Of a stretch of DNA of 64,000 nucleotides, positions 22,353 to 33,849 are shown piece after piece. The notes beneath the pieces were generated by a model. The model ran no database searches. It was not told the DNA's origin and saw only the letters and a program-made list of their open reading frames with translations. Within the stretch, counting starts at the first letter, position 1. Every line of letters begins with the position of its first letter. Location of the stretch: NCBI GenBank assembly GCA_026119855.1, contig JAOWBW010001314.1, forward strand, positions 229,001 to 293,000, written 5' to 3'. The position numbers and the translations under genes are program-made. The stretch comes from Campanula takesimana (lineage: Eukaryota > Streptophyta > Magnoliopsida > Asterales > Campanulaceae).

Positions 22353-23034
22353 GAAAAGTTCCTTTAGACACCCGAACATGTACATTATTAAGTCCGCTTT
22401 TGTTCCCAAAAATTCCATTAGCCTTCTTAATTAATTATATACTCCCTCTGTCTTGTCTTAGATGTCGTTTTTACAGATGTCAGTTGTTTTTTGTTACGTT
22501 TATACGGAAAAAAAAATTGAGCAATAAATTTATTTTGATTTAGTTGTCTTAGTAAAATCATAAAACTTGTTATTGATACACAATTATAAATATCATCAAT
22601 AACAACTTTTAAAGTCTCATTAAGATGATTAAATTAACTCAAAATTATTGTTCAAAATTCTTACATACTAACGTAAAAAAAAAAAAAAAAACATTCACAT
22701 TAATTTGGGCATCTCAATGCGCAAATTTTTATTAGTTTCATCAATAATTTCAACAGAGAACAAAAATTCACTATCTGCCAGTCAATGTTAGTTCATGAAG
22801 AATATACCAATAATGCAATCTTTATTCCTTGGAGTACATTAAATTATGTCACAATGGCACCAAATAAACAACAGGAATAGGACAACCTGCCTGCAACAGA
22901 TATACAATACCAATTTCCACTTTCCCTGCAAGTAATGTTCCAGCCAAGATAATCTCCACTCTCCCCTTTGACTTGGCACCTTCTTAAACTAAAATTTCAG
23001 ACATTTTGAATGCTATTACATCTGAGATTTAATA
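22353..23034. other. AT-rich intergenic DNA
   Basis: No gene seen. A Stowaway-type end (ACTCCCTCTGTCTTGTCTTAG) starts at 22440 without a recognisable partner. A 17-A run ends near 22690. Confidence 0.4.
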
Positions 23035-23138
23035 CTACATCCGTCCCAAAATTGAAAAGAAAATATAATAATTCAAATTTGCTTTTGATTAATACTAAAC
23101 TTGAAAAAAAAATTGGACATTTTTTTAGACGGAGACGG
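23035..23138. mobile_element. Degenerate Stowaway-like MITE
   Basis: About 104 bp between TA dinucleotides. Left end CTACATCCGTCCCAAAATTG; right end TTTTAGACGGAGACGG. They resemble the CTCCCTCCGTCCC ends of Stowaway (Tc1/mariner) MITEs. Confidence 0.5.
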
Positions 23139-23151
23139 TATACACATAAAA

Positions 23152-23465
23152 AAGGGGATCCTATCAACTTGTTCCGACCTGAGATAATAAGCTCATGAGC
23201 TTGGTCTTACTTCACCGTCTAGAAACAAAAGAAGACTTCCATCTCCAAGTTTCACTCGGTCAGACGTAGCACCCTTCTTTTGGGGTGTGAAGCGGTGTCA
23301 AACCAAAATACCCAGCAAGCATTAGCTGTACCTGAAAAGGAGGTAATCCAACCGCACCTTCCATTATGGCTACCTTGTTACGACTTCACTCCAAACTCCA
23401 GTCACTAGCCCCGCCTTCAGCATCCCCCTCCTTGCGGTTAAGGTAACGATTTCTAGCACGGCATG
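23152..23465 (-). pseudogene. rrn16: Nuclear plastid insertion: 3' end of 16S rRNA (rrn16) and its downstream spacer
   Basis: The minus strand from 23465 to about 23340 is the 3' end of plastid 16S rRNA. In plus orientation it reads TACCTTGTTACGACTTCACT and GGCATCCCCCTCC-like forms, ending at GGAGGTAATCC, the complement of the anti-Shine-Dalgarno end (normally GGAGGTGATCC). 23152-23339 is the plastid spacer after rrn16 (CATTAGCTGTACCTG, GGGGTGTGAAGCGGTGTC, ATAAGCTCATGAGC). Many substitutions and an abrupt end at the 16S side show a decayed nuclear copy. It is not a functional rRNA. Confidence 0.88.
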
Positions 23466-24158
23466 TTATTTCACAACAACGAAAGCACTTTTCCACTCTT
23501 TTATATACTGGAATATTTCGCTTGGAATGGAGACACAAAAAAAGAAAAAAAAAGACAAAAGAGGAAGATATGGGGATAGGGGTATGTAGACCAGTGAGGT
23601 ATGAGAAAGCAACCACAATCTATGGTGCATAATTTAGGTATTATGCCACCATGGAGCTGTAAAGCAGAATCACATAGTATCATTTCTGGAAAATACCAGA
23701 AAGGCAGAAACTTTAGCCACAAAATCATGTTAGTCAGTAGTACCCTTCTCAATCTATACTCAAATGAAATGGAAGTCGAAGTTCTTGAATTACTTGGCAA
23801 CCTTAATTGGGTTATTGATTCTTCAAAAAGCTCAAACCAAAGCCGTAACACAAACGCACACAAACGCGCATACACCCAGAGTGTCAAGGCTATACTGGTT
23901 CAATGTAAAATCCATATCATAAATCAGAATCTCTCACAATTTACAACACATTTAAAATAAAGCAAATGTAAGTCATAATTTCAAACGGAAACAATATCCA
24001 TAAGCTAAAGAAGAAGGTACATTTCTGAATATTTGGTCCAAATTATTGAGAATGATAAAAAAACCCCATATCAACTCAGGGAAGAAGCTATGGAGATATC
24101 CATCAAGAAGTAGTAGACCCATTTCATGCCCATTTGTATGCCTCTCAAACTTACTTGA
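23466..24158. other. Intergenic / 3' flank of the CYSTM gene
   Basis: No coding or repeat signal recognised. The 3' untranslated region of the CYSTM gene probably lies in the upper part. Confidence 0.4.
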
Positions 24159-26105
24159 TCAAAACATGGCATCCAGGAGACAGCAACAACAAAGAGCAGC
24201 CAAACTGCATATCAAAGAGCAAAACCATTAGAAACTAAGCATCAAGCTTGATTATAGAACTAACTTTGCTTGTTTACCAATCTGGAAGCAACATTCAATT
24301 ACACATGAGAAAGTCCATATACACGAGGAAGTCTAGTAAATTGAGTACAAGCTACAAGTAAGTAAGCCAGGGCTTAGAGCGGGTGGGCCGGGAAAGGGGT
24401 ATTCAGATCATCATAACTCCTCCCTTTCTTCCCAACTCAGTCAAGCCGAAAACATGATGAAAATCAATTTTGCAATGTCCCACAACCAAGAGTCATGAAA
24501 ATAGATGAAACATTTGAACAAGCATTAAACTCTAATACCATGTTCTATAATCCAATCACCATTCAGTTTTGAATGCTATCAATTACTCCCTCCGTCACAA
24601 AATGATCTTCTCATTTGACTAATCAAATTTTTAAGGATATGAACACTTGCTTCATTAGTCAAGTTTTGTTTATGCACTTCCAAGCCTAAATTGTAGAAAT
24701 GAGAAAAACTTGTTGGGACAATGAAAAATGGCAAGATCATTTTGGGACGGAGGGTGTATAACACTTACTCTCACCAATGCAACCCACTCTAATTCTCCAT
24801 ATTCAAAATGCACAAGAACATTAAACCATAGCCGAGTCACAATCTTCTGTACCATTAGCGTATCACATTATATACCACTAGTAATCCACTATGTTTGGAT
24901 TACATAGTCATACTGTCACATACTCCCTCTGTCCCATTTGAAGCTTCACCATTTAGGTGATGACACACAAATTAAGGAAAGTGATGAGTGTAAAAAGGGT
25001 TGTGAGAGGGAAAAAGTTAGTGGGTATAACAAGTGGGGCCTCCAATTTAAATATGTGAGGGGAAAGTTAGTGGGTATGACAAGTAGGCTCTATAATTTAA
25101 GTATGTGAGAGGAAGAAGTGAGTGGGTATGACAAGTGGGGCTTACATTTTTTTTACCATTTTAGGAAATGATGAAGCTTTTAACGGGACACCCATTTGGG
25201 TAAAAGGTGAAGCTTCAAATGGGATGGAGGGAGTATTAATCGTGATTCATTGGATCACTTGTAATACACAGAGCGGCAAACAAAATAGGGGAGTTTTGGA
25301 CTCAACATAATCCATTTCAACTTCAGCAAAATAAAAGGCAAAATGCATCATTTTAGAATTCACACAAATCTAATTTTAATGGTATAGAATAAGCAACCGA
25401 TAGAGAACCTAAGTTTCAAGAATCAAGAAGATAAGACCAATTAACAATTGAACTTATCATTAAAAAAGATAACCCATTTAGTTATTCAAGACTGAAATTA
25501 ATAAATAATCCCAATTTCCAAAGAGCCCCAAACCTCAAAAAACAAAACTCCAAAATTTATCAGAAAATCCGGTCGGTCAAAGCAACCGACAAAAAGAACA
25601 ACAGCCCCACCGTGAGAACACCGTCAAATGAAATCACCGGCGACAAGGTCAAAGAACAGGGGGAAAGAGTTTACAAGAACAGATCTAATCAATAAACATG
25701 CCGATCAAAAGAATTAGATAAAGATTGAAAGAAATACATACCATCCTTCAAGCATACCGCTACTCTGCTTTTGCTGTTGAGGAGGAGGTTGACCGTATTG
25801 GGGAGCGTACTGAGGAGGAGGGTATCCTTGAGGTGGGTACCCCTGAGGAGGGTATCCACCCTGAGGATAGCCTTGTGGTGGGTAAGCGTCTTTCGGGTAC
25901 CCTTCTGGTGGATAACCTGTCAAAAATTAAAATCAAACCCCCAAATTCGCATCAGATCCAACAAACCCACATCCCAAATCAAACGAAATCAAGTCAAAAT
26001 TGATCAAAAAACGTTGAATCGAAAAAAAAAAAAAAAAAAAAAGAGGCACAAACCTTGGGGTGGGGGAACACCTACGGGGGGATTGTTCTGATTGTAGTAA
26101 CTCAT
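24159..26105 (-). CDS. WIH2-like: CYSTM-family (WINDHOSE2-like) cysteine-rich tail-anchored protein, three exons
   Basis: Exon 1 is 26105-26054, exon 2 is 25916-25742, exon 3 is 24204-24159. All boundaries are GT-AG and the phases agree (52+175+46 = 273 nt, 90 residues plus stop). The protein opens MSYYNQNNPPVGVPPPQG, continues with YPPEGYPKDAYPPQGYP and more PPQGYP repeats, then Gln-rich QPPPQQQKQSSG. It ends EGCLAALCCCCLLDAMF, the cysteine-rich transmembrane (CYSTM) module with four adjacent cysteines. Family members are small tail-anchored membrane proteins tied to stress tolerance; Arabidopsis WINDHOSE proteins act in germ-cell formation. Length and layout fit WIH2 of Arabidopsis. Intron 2 (1537 bp) holds two Stowaway MITEs. 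It appears intact and is the only host gene I can support. Confidence 0.9.
24586..24756. mobile_element. Stowaway MITE in intron 2 of the CYSTM gene
   Basis: About 171 bp flanked by TA. Ends CTCCCTCCGTCACAAAATGA and TCATTTTGGGACGGAGGGTG are inverted copies over about 24 bp, continuing through GATCTT/AAGATC. Confidence 0.85.
24923..25233. mobile_element. Stowaway MITE with internal tandem repeats
   Basis: 311 bp flanked by TA. Inverted ends CTCCCTCTGTCCCATTTGAA and TTCAAATGGGATGGAGGGAG extend inward to GCTTCACC/GGTGAAGC. Inside, an AGTTAGTGGGTATAACAAG-type unit begins at 25015, 25065 and 25117, three copies of about 50 bp. Confidence 0.85.
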
Positions 26106-26330
26106 GATTTTCCGATGATTTAGGGGAAGATTGGTTTGAGATTGAATCTTGGAGATTCAAAATTGATATTTGATGGGTGGAAGGGAGAAAGAATTGGGAT
26201 TATTATAGGAGAGTGGGATTGGGGTGGGGAAACGGGAATGTGGCCAATGAAGAGGTTGCAACAGCGTGGCGGTTTCGTTTGCTGTTTGTAGTTTGTGCGC
26301 GCTTTGTGTCACACGCTGTCCCTCCCTACT
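26106..26330 (-). promoter_or_regulatory. 5' untranslated region and promoter of the CYSTM gene
   Basis: Upstream of the ATG (26105) the minus strand is pyrimidine- and A-rich without upstream ATGs close by. A possible TATA-like CCTATAATAATCC lies near 26197-26208. The exact start of transcription cannot be seen. Confidence 0.4.
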
Positions 26331-26664
26331 TTTCATAGTGGTTTCCGCGTGGTCTCGGAGTAATTAATTATGGGTGAAACTTGTACGCGTCCAAAACGCG
26401 TCTAGATAACACCTAATTTTAGGGATCCGGAACCGCTGCACTCAAGTTAGCTACACTCCTCCACTCAACGACTCCGATCAAGGTTACATAGGCGAGCAGT
26501 TTGGATGTGCGGCTAAGATGATTTCAATTTTTTGTGGATTCCACCGAGTTTAGACACATCTCAACCGTTGGATGAAGCTAAAATGAGGTGGCTTCAATCA
26601 GAACCATTTGGTGGAGCTAAGTCTTGGGTGCAGCGGTTCGAAATCCTAATTTTAGTGGGGCAAT

Positions 26665-26820
26665 GCTAGGCTTACAAAAGATTGCTACAAAATGAAGGAT
26701 ACAAGTGGGGGCAATGATAGTGGACATGGCACACTCTAATTAAAAACACTAATACAATTATGACACCTCATTTTGTAAGCCATATTTTGTAACCATCTTT
26801 TGTAACTTTATTATTTCCCT
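26665..26820. repeat. MITE-like inverted repeat
   Basis: TTACAAAAGATTGCTACAAAAT (about 26678) is mirrored by ATTTTGTAACCATCTTTTGTAA (about 26788) with a few mismatches, and a further inner pair occurs (TGTAAGCC). No clear target duplication or class. No gene lies in 26331-26974. Confidence 0.5.
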
Positions 26821-26974
26821 TTTAGTGCTACTTCCAACTTGATAAATTCGATAGTGTGAAAATCATTTAATGGAAAAAAAAAACTTATTTTTGCTTAAAA
26901 AAATAAAATAAAACTCGGTTTTAGAAAGATATAATAGGAAAATTTGAGTTAATAATTATTTGTCCAAGGTTAAG

Positions 26975-27143
26975 CCTTTCAACTTTGTTGTCCAATTATT
27001 ATATAAAATAGATAAGGATTGAAATTTTTAATTTTTTTTTTTCAAACCAAGAAAGTCATCCTTTCAACTTTGTTGTCCAATTATTATATAAAATAGATAA
27101 GGATTGAAATTTTTATTTTTATTTTTCAAACCAAGAAAGTCAT
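26975..27143. repeat. 85-bp tandem duplication
   Basis: Two adjacent copies starting CCTTTCAACTTTGTTGTCC at 26975 and 27060, each ending CAAACCAAGAAAGTCAT. They differ mainly in the length and composition of the T-rich tract before that end. Confidence 0.9.
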
Positions 27144-27231
27144 TTCATTAACAACAACAAATGTTTAGAAGTCGACTATCCACGAATGTTAGAAGTTCGA
27201 CCGAAACAGTGGGGCTCGCATTTGCAAACGT

Positions 27232-27458
27232 TGCCCTAAAAATTACATATGCCAACAGATTCGCATTTCGACATATCAATCAACCACAAAGAAAAACAAA
27301 ACTTTCCACTGAGCACAACTTTGCAGCACGTAAGGATTGAATAAATTTTACTTAAAATTTGATCTTGTGACTTTACTCCATCATGAACTAGTATAGAGTA
27401 CACTTTAAATCCAACGTATTCAAACCCCATCTCCAAGGCTCACAACATTGCAAAGAAT
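27232..27458 (-). pseudogene. RNase H-like (RVT_3) pseudogene, C-terminal part
   Basis: The minus strand from the hAT insertion reads AML-stop-ALEMGFEYVGFKVYSILVH, then SQDQILSKIYSIL, then FSLWLIDMSKCESVG. The order and spacing resemble the second half of plant RVT_3/LINE RNase H domains (ALEMGF..V..E.DS..V, then a conserved CN.VAH-like end). It continues from 55278-55372 across the hAT element. Similarity judged by eye only. Confidence 0.45.
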
Positions 27459-27545
27459 TGGAGATGGGCATATCAGGCCCACGCCCGCGGGCGGCCCGTC
27501 GGCCCACCAGCCTGCGCTCGCTTAACCCTTAACCCGCGAGCCCGC

Positions 27546-28968
27546 TGTTGGTCCCAAAGGGCAATAAGGGTATGAAAAATAGCTAGAGGGGGGGTGAATA
27601 GCTGTTTTAAAATTCTTTTCGTACCCTTGATAAACTCAATTGCAAATGCGCACTTTATCAAGTAAGCGTTATGAAATGCCCCTAAGTGAGTGAGTGAAAT
27701 GCACAGCGGAATTTAGTAATGAAAATAGGCGCAAAGTGTGATAAAGGGGCGCACACACACTCTAAGTATTTTGGCTCAAAGTGGTTGAAATAAGGAACTA
27801 AGGCAAATGAAATAACAACACAACACAATTCAGATCAAACAATCTACAATGAGTAAACAAGCAAATAGTGAGTGATAATAACTTGAAAGTAAATGACAAG
27901 ATAATAACACAAGCTATTTGGAGAGGTTCGATCAATGAAAGATCTACGTCCTCTACCAAGATGGTTAGTCTTGGATTTCTAATGGAGATCTTATATAATG
28001 AGTGAGTGTTACAAATTACAACTTTTGAGCTTCTACACTAACTCAAGATCTAATATTCTATGAATGAACAAATCCAAAACAATAACCGGTGTATCTCTAA
28101 AAGATGGATCTAAGTGATCAAACTTAAAGAGGTGCGTGTGTGAATTTAGTATCAAGGCTCTTTAGATCTTTATGATTTAGAGCACAATGAAACTAAAGTG
28201 TTAGAGCTTGAAGATCTGGGCTAAGGATGAAGGTATGAAGATGTTCTTGAGAAATTCTGGAAACACGAAGGCAATCTTCAAATCTTCAACAAATGCTTTG
28301 AGAGAAATTCTTGAAATTCTTAGCAAAACTCAGCAACTTCAAAATGTTGAAGTTATGGGGTATTTATAGTGAACTTAAAAAAACTAGCCGTTGGAAATCC
28401 TTGTGGATAAGATGTGCTGTCACTCGTTGATTGGAGCATGCATATATTATGGCCACTTTGACACTCAACATAAATATGACCGTTATGGACACGTGTCAAC
28501 AGATTAGGCCCATATGCATCTTTTAACCACTGTTGGATCATTGGCGTAATTTGAATTCTCTTCAAGTCTTTGAGTCTTTAATAAATCACTGAGTGTTGAA
28601 TAAACACTTTGAGGCGCGTTGAGCCAAGAGGCGCATAGAGACTGCGCGCGCTAACGCATATGGGGCGCATGGCGCGTATGATCAAAGTGAGGCGCATAGC
28701 ATTTCTTAGAAGAATGCTTATATGCTGCTTATATGCGCGCGCTATAAGGCGCATGGCGCATAGGCGCATGGCTCAACTCAAAATGTGATTTTCTTGAATC
28801 TTGATCTTCTTGCCCTATTTCTAAACAATGGACAACCTAAAAAAATGAAGTATAAATACTTCTTACATGTGGGTCTAAAGTCCATGAAATAAAACTTAGG
28901 TGATGGATCAATCAAATCTAATAAATCCTATTACATTAAAACTGAGATATATGTGGGCATACCCAACA
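27546..28968 (-). repeat. 3' LTR of element C
   Basis: 1423 bp, same family as the D LTRs but reversed. It carries the G-box palindrome (28488-28497 region, GACACGTGTC) and TATTTATA, the complement of the LTR TATA box, near 28361. The TGCGC motif array (28613-28770) is arranged very differently from that of D. Confidence 0.93.
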
Positions 28969-28969
28969 A

Positions 28970-29498
28970 TCTCCCCCTATTTGATTGATGCCATTACCTA
29001 CTATATCAAGGACAAATATTATACTTGATAAAAACATGTCCAAAAGAATGAAATTGGTAAATCATGTCTCAAGTTAATGCACACACTAGTCCAAGATATA
29101 GATTTCTAATCTGTTCCAATAAGATTAACACATTACATATGGAAAGATAGAAATAACAGTAACACATTCAAAATGATGTATGAATTTTAGTTTTGAAAAG
29201 TGTTTAAACCAAGTTTAAACTCAATGCATGAAAGTATGGAACAATTCAATATGATGCATATGAATTTAAACAATATTCAATGTTCTACAAACAAGGAGTT
29301 TGAGTGAACAAAGTTTGATACTAAGTGATGCATCGTTCTCATTAAAACTTGGGAAGTAGGAGTTACAGATTACAAGTTTTGAATAGAACAAAGACAAAAG
29401 ATGTGCTAAAACAAGTAAGCACTAAATCACTAACTCAAAAAAATTTCTATTACAAAACACTAAACCAGAGTTCTAACAAACTTACAAACAAATAGAAA
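28970..29498 (-). other. Purine tract, hairpin and 3' untranslated region of element C
   Basis: CTCCCCCT at 28971-28978 is the minus-strand purine tract AGGGGGAG next to the 3' LTR. ATTTGATTGAT (28979-28989) pairs with ATCAATCAAAT inside the LTR near 28909. The rest has no ORF and matches 45155-45661 of D. Confidence 0.7.
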
Positions 29499-32400
29499 CT
29501 AAGGGTTGGGAGGTGCATCATCGTCCCTCAATCCTTCAATGATCTCTGAAACAGAGCGCTGAATTTGCTTTGCAAGCTGATGACTACGGTTTACTAAACC
29601 ATGAGTGTCCGTGACGCCGTCTCTGAGGTAGTGCAAATGACCAACATTGATGTTTTGATATTCATCAATGGTGCGTTGAGTAATGGCTTGCTGTTGAGCG
29701 ACGTTTTCAGCAACGTTCTGAAAGTTTGCTTCAATAGCAGCCTGCGCTGAAACAATGTCAGAGGAAATCCTATCTGAGCGCCTGTCTGCGCTGGAGTGTG
29801 CGACGTTGAAGTGGGTGACAACTAACTCCTTCAAGACTTCAATTTTTGAAAGCAGGGAATTAATGTCAACATGCGCGCTAGGAGCAGGAGCAGGGCTGGA
29901 AGAGGGCGCATGAGATCCAGGCGCATGTGAATCAGGAGCAATTGGAGCAGCGCTGGGTTCATCATTTGGTTCTGCGCCATAGACAGATAGTCCCAGGATT
30001 TGTAGCTCATCCTTAACTTCGTTGAGCTTATCAACAACGCTCAAAAACTTATAGCTATCTCCAGCCACCATTTCAAACAATTTCCTTATATCCCCCGCTA
30101 TGTTCAACTCTACTTCCTTTATAGCGTTTATAAAATCTTGGCCATCGGTGAGTTGGATGCCAGCGCTAATTCGCTCGTGAAGAGAAGCAAGAGTACCTTT
30201 GAATAAATCGTTCATTTGATCAATAGCATCATTCCACTGTTGAGGGGTCAGGAAGTGTTTGTCCTTGATGTTGGCATCTATGCGCTTTATCTCCCCCTTA
30301 ATGGCAGCAATCTCATCAGCCTGCTGGGTAATCATTGAAGTGTAAAGCTCTAATTGTGAGTTCATTTGAGACTGGCCTTGCTGGAGTTGCTTCAGAAGAG
30401 AAATAACCACACTCATATCAGGAGTGGGAGGAGGAGGCGCAGGAGTAGAGGGACGCGGAGTAGGAGCGCGGGGAGGAGATGGAATATATTCTGCACTTGA
30501 AGAAATTTCTTCAGGATGAGGCGCAGGAGCCTTTGGGCGCACAGAAGATGGTTTGCGCCTTAAAGGTTCTGGCTCCCCCTGAGGTTGATCCTCAATATCT
30601 TCACCAAATAAATCTGCAGAGATTTTATCTCTGACTTGTTGTCGATCAGAAGATGGAGGCGCATGAACAGTTGGAGGCGCATCAGGAGCAGGCGCGCGTG
30701 CATCAGCGCTAGACCCTGCGCCTTTGCGCCTTTCAGATTTAGATAAATCAGCAGCCTGTTTCATTCTGAATTCTTCATCCCTTTTCAACCGCGCTTCCAG
30801 TCTACTGGCTTCTTTAGCGCTTTTCAGCTCCTTTTCTTCTTCAGTGTCGGTTCTGGGGCGCTTAGCAGGTCTGCTTGGTTCTTCAGCAATATCTTTGCCT
30901 TTGCCTTTAACTGCGCCAGGAATAGGTCCAGATTCTGCGCGTGGCGCTACTGTAGCTTCTTCTTTACCATCTGCGCCAGCTGCTTCTTCATCAGAATCAG
31001 TGGCTTCATCTACCAACTGAGCTCCTTTCACCCTTGGCGCGCGCTTGGCCATGCGCTTTCTGCGCCTTTTCATCACTAAACTGTCCTTACCAAAAATAGG
31101 GACATCAGTGGTTTGGCAGGCTGGGTTCTGAGCGAGGAAATTTGCAAGAGCAGGATAGGAGAGAAAGATCTTTGTTAGGACACGGCAGTGAGTCTTGAAC
31201 TTCGTCTTTCCCTCAGCCTTGTTTTTATTGTACTTGTCAATCTGGTCCTGGAGATTCGTGAATAAGATATGAGGCCAGTTGAGGATGGTCTTTGCCATAA
31301 TAGCAGCTGTGAATTCCCACTGCTCCATAGTAAATCTGTTGACATTTCCAGTTTTGAAGATAATGGAAGTGCCAACCAGATGCGCAATATGCGCCAGTAA
31401 ATCACCACCATCTCTAATTTCCACAGTCTTGATATTGTTTTGAAGAGTAGGAATCTTGAGAAGAGAGCGCGCCATAATATTTTGAGCAGCGTCTGAATAA
31501 GAACTGATTTTGCCAGCAACACTCAAAGGGCCAGTAGTGTTGAAGTTGACAATCTTTTTGATAGTACCAGCAGACATAGTGATTTCAACATCTTGAACCA
31601 CCGCGCGTATCCGATAGCGCACCATCCCTTCTACATCAGTTGGAATTTCCACAAATTTAGCTGTGGAGAAGAATTCATCAACTAGGAGCGGTGAGTAGAA
31701 AGGTTGCTCCAGAGTGAATAAGGGAAGGAATCCAGCAAGTCTGATATATTCCATAACATCTACACCCATGGGATCAGCAGCTAGCTCATTTAAATCAAAG
31801 GTTTCACCAGGTCTGAAATTATTGAGATCCTGAAAAAGATAAACATTGAAAGGAATTAGTGTGAATCAGGCGCATAGAATCATAAATAAGCAAAGTGAGG
31901 ACTAGGCGCATAAAATAATTAGGCGCAGAGAGTCATGAGCGCATGATTATAGTAGACGCATGAAATTATGAGGCGCATAGAAATACAGGGAGCATATTTA
32001 TGGTTCTATGAAATATACTAAGAGAAATTTGAACATAAAAATTGACTAAGTATGAATTTGGGGCGCAAAGTAAGTGTAGGCGCATAATGTTATTAGGCGC
32101 ATAAAGGATTGAGGCGCAAACACAGGTAAGCGCAAGAATTTCTTTGAGGCGCATAATATCAATGTGCGCATAATCATACTAGGCGCATGAATTCATATAT
32201 AGGCGCATTACTTATGTAGAAATTTAAACTTAGTATAAAAACACACAAACACATGCAAACATACATATGCAAGTTTTCAGAATCAAAACGTGAATATTTT
32301 GAAAAACAAGTTTTGAAAATTATGAAACCCAAGTCAAGCAAAAATAATGAAGAACACGAAGAACATGCCTTGAGTGCTCGAAGAACACCAAGAACACCAA

Positions 32401-32838
32401 GAACACATAATTCGTGAAACTTCACCAAATCAAGCATACAATATATCAAAATGACCGCACGAAGACAAGGATAACAAAAATGTATCACAAAACAAGTAAA
32501 AATCAACAACGAATCCAGTAAATGGATTCAAAGATCCGAAAAACCGAAAAGTCAAAAAATAGAAGATCTTCAGATTTGCGAAATATAATGACTTGATCGT
32601 TGAAAAGATTAGCTATAAAGACTCGAAATCAAACAATGAACATAACCTATCAAACGATTTTGAAAACGGATCACCGAAGCAAGATTTATCAAGTAAAATG
32701 CAATCTCGGTTTTTGAAAAAAAACGAAAAAACAACAGATAATGACGAAACAAAAAAATCAGAAATTTAAAGATTTTTAGAGTTTAAGAATCCATACCATT
32801 TCATCTTGAATAGATTTCGAAGCTTTCTTAGGACCCAT
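29499..32838 (-). CDS. Element C extra gene (third ORF), two exons, apparently intact
   Basis: Exon 1 (32838-32797) encodes MGPKKASKSIQDEM and ends ATG|GTATGG. Exon 2 (31829-29499) begins after TTTTTCAG in the same phase, giving about 790 residues. Layout: N-terminal globular region of about 240 residues (GETFDLNELAADPMGV, FTMEQWEFTAAIMAKTILNW, KFKTHCRVLTKIFLSYP); very basic KRRRKRMAKRAPRVK; acidic, then KRPR; a charged helical stretch; Ala/Pro-rich linker; long C-terminal helical region (ISLLKQLQQGQSQMNSQLEL). It ends DDDAPPNP. I see no signal peptide or membrane helix, so an envelope role is unlikely. Basic segments suggest nuclear entry. Function unknown. Confidence 0.8.
31850..32215 (-). 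repeat. TGCGC array in intron of element C extra gene
   Basis: On the minus strand TGCGCC/TGCGC boxes recur about every 17 bp across the acceptor-side part of the intron (seen on the plus strand as GGCGCA or GCGCA at about 31869, 31903, 31922, 31939, 31971, 32061, 32078, 32095, 32112, 32148, 32181, 32203). The same arrangement is at 42461-42790 in D. Confidence 0.8.
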
Positions 32839-33007
32839 TAATGAAATTTAGAGGAAGAAAAGAGAAATATATATAGAGAAAGAGAAAGAGAAAAAGAGAG
32901 AGAGCAGAGAGAAACGGGAGAGATAGAGACTGGGAGAGAGAGAGTTGGTAGGGAGGGTGTAGGAAAAAGATGGAGTTGGTGAGAGAGAGAGAGAAGGTGA
33001 AGGGAAG

Positions 33008-33015
33008 TATATATA
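33008..33015 (-). promoter_or_regulatory. Internal TATA box for element C extra gene
   Basis: TATATATA, 170 bp upstream of the exon-1 ATG. A GA-rich tract (CT-rich on the coding strand, 32868-33000) lies between. D has the same arrangement. Confidence 0.65.
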
Positions 33016-33639
33016 GGTTATGATTAAAATTTTGCACTGATATGGAAATAATAGGGTTAAAATTTTAAAAAGATGGGAAGTTGAAAGGATGTGATGGGTT
33101 TTCTAATTTCGGCTCATCATGACATGAGGTACGGCGCATTAATGGTGAGGTGATATAGGAAAGGACAAAAATTTATGAGGGATATTTGGATTTGAAAGGC
33201 ATTAAATGCAGAATGACCTAAAGTGTCATGATGTGACATTTTGGGTAAAAGAAAAACTGCTCCACTTTCCCTTTAAGTGTATGAGCAATTTTGACTAATT
33301 TTTGCACAAACCCCAAAAACATCTATTTTGGTGTAAGTTTGGGGTGCAAGAAATATATCCCTAGAAAATAAAATTTTTCGAAAAACGTAAAACGAGGGAA
33401 AAATTTAATTGCACAAGTACCCTTGAACAATTAATGGAATGTCAAAAGACAAAAATTCCAATAATAAATGAACAGAATAAACATACCTGGTACTTGTGTA
33501 TTGAATACGTTCAATCATTGATATTAAATTTTGAGAATTGATTGAGCCGCAATAGTTAATGCGCGCATGAAGGGGCGCATTACTCATCAAGGCGCATTAC
33601 TCATCAAGGCGCGCAAAGATGGTTGAGGGCGCATAAAAG
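33016..33639 (-). other. Spacer of element C upstream of the internal promoter (part 1)
   Basis: No ORF supported. It matches 41210-41700 of D. From about 33550 it contains GCGCGC/GGCGCA motifs up to the D insertion. 33635-33639 is the AAAAG target duplication. Confidence 0.65.
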
Positions 33640-33849
33640 TGTTGGGTATGCCCACATATATCTCAGTTTTAATGTAATAGGATTTATTAGATTTGATTGA
33701 TCCATCACCTAAGTTTTATTTCATGGACTTTAGACCCACATGTAAGAAGTATTTATACTTCATTTTTTAAGTTGTCCATTGTTATAGAATAGGCTTAGAA
33801 ATAGGGCAAGAAGATCAAGTTTCAAGAAAAATCACTCAGTGAGTTTGAG

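Noticed and set aside
22440..22700. Complete Stowaway MITE
   Set aside because: Left end is convincing but no matching right end is found.
23340..23465. Functional 16S rRNA gene or bacterial contamination
   Set aside because: Only the 3' tail is present, it is mutated, and the adjoining spacer is plastid; it fits a nuclear plastid insertion.
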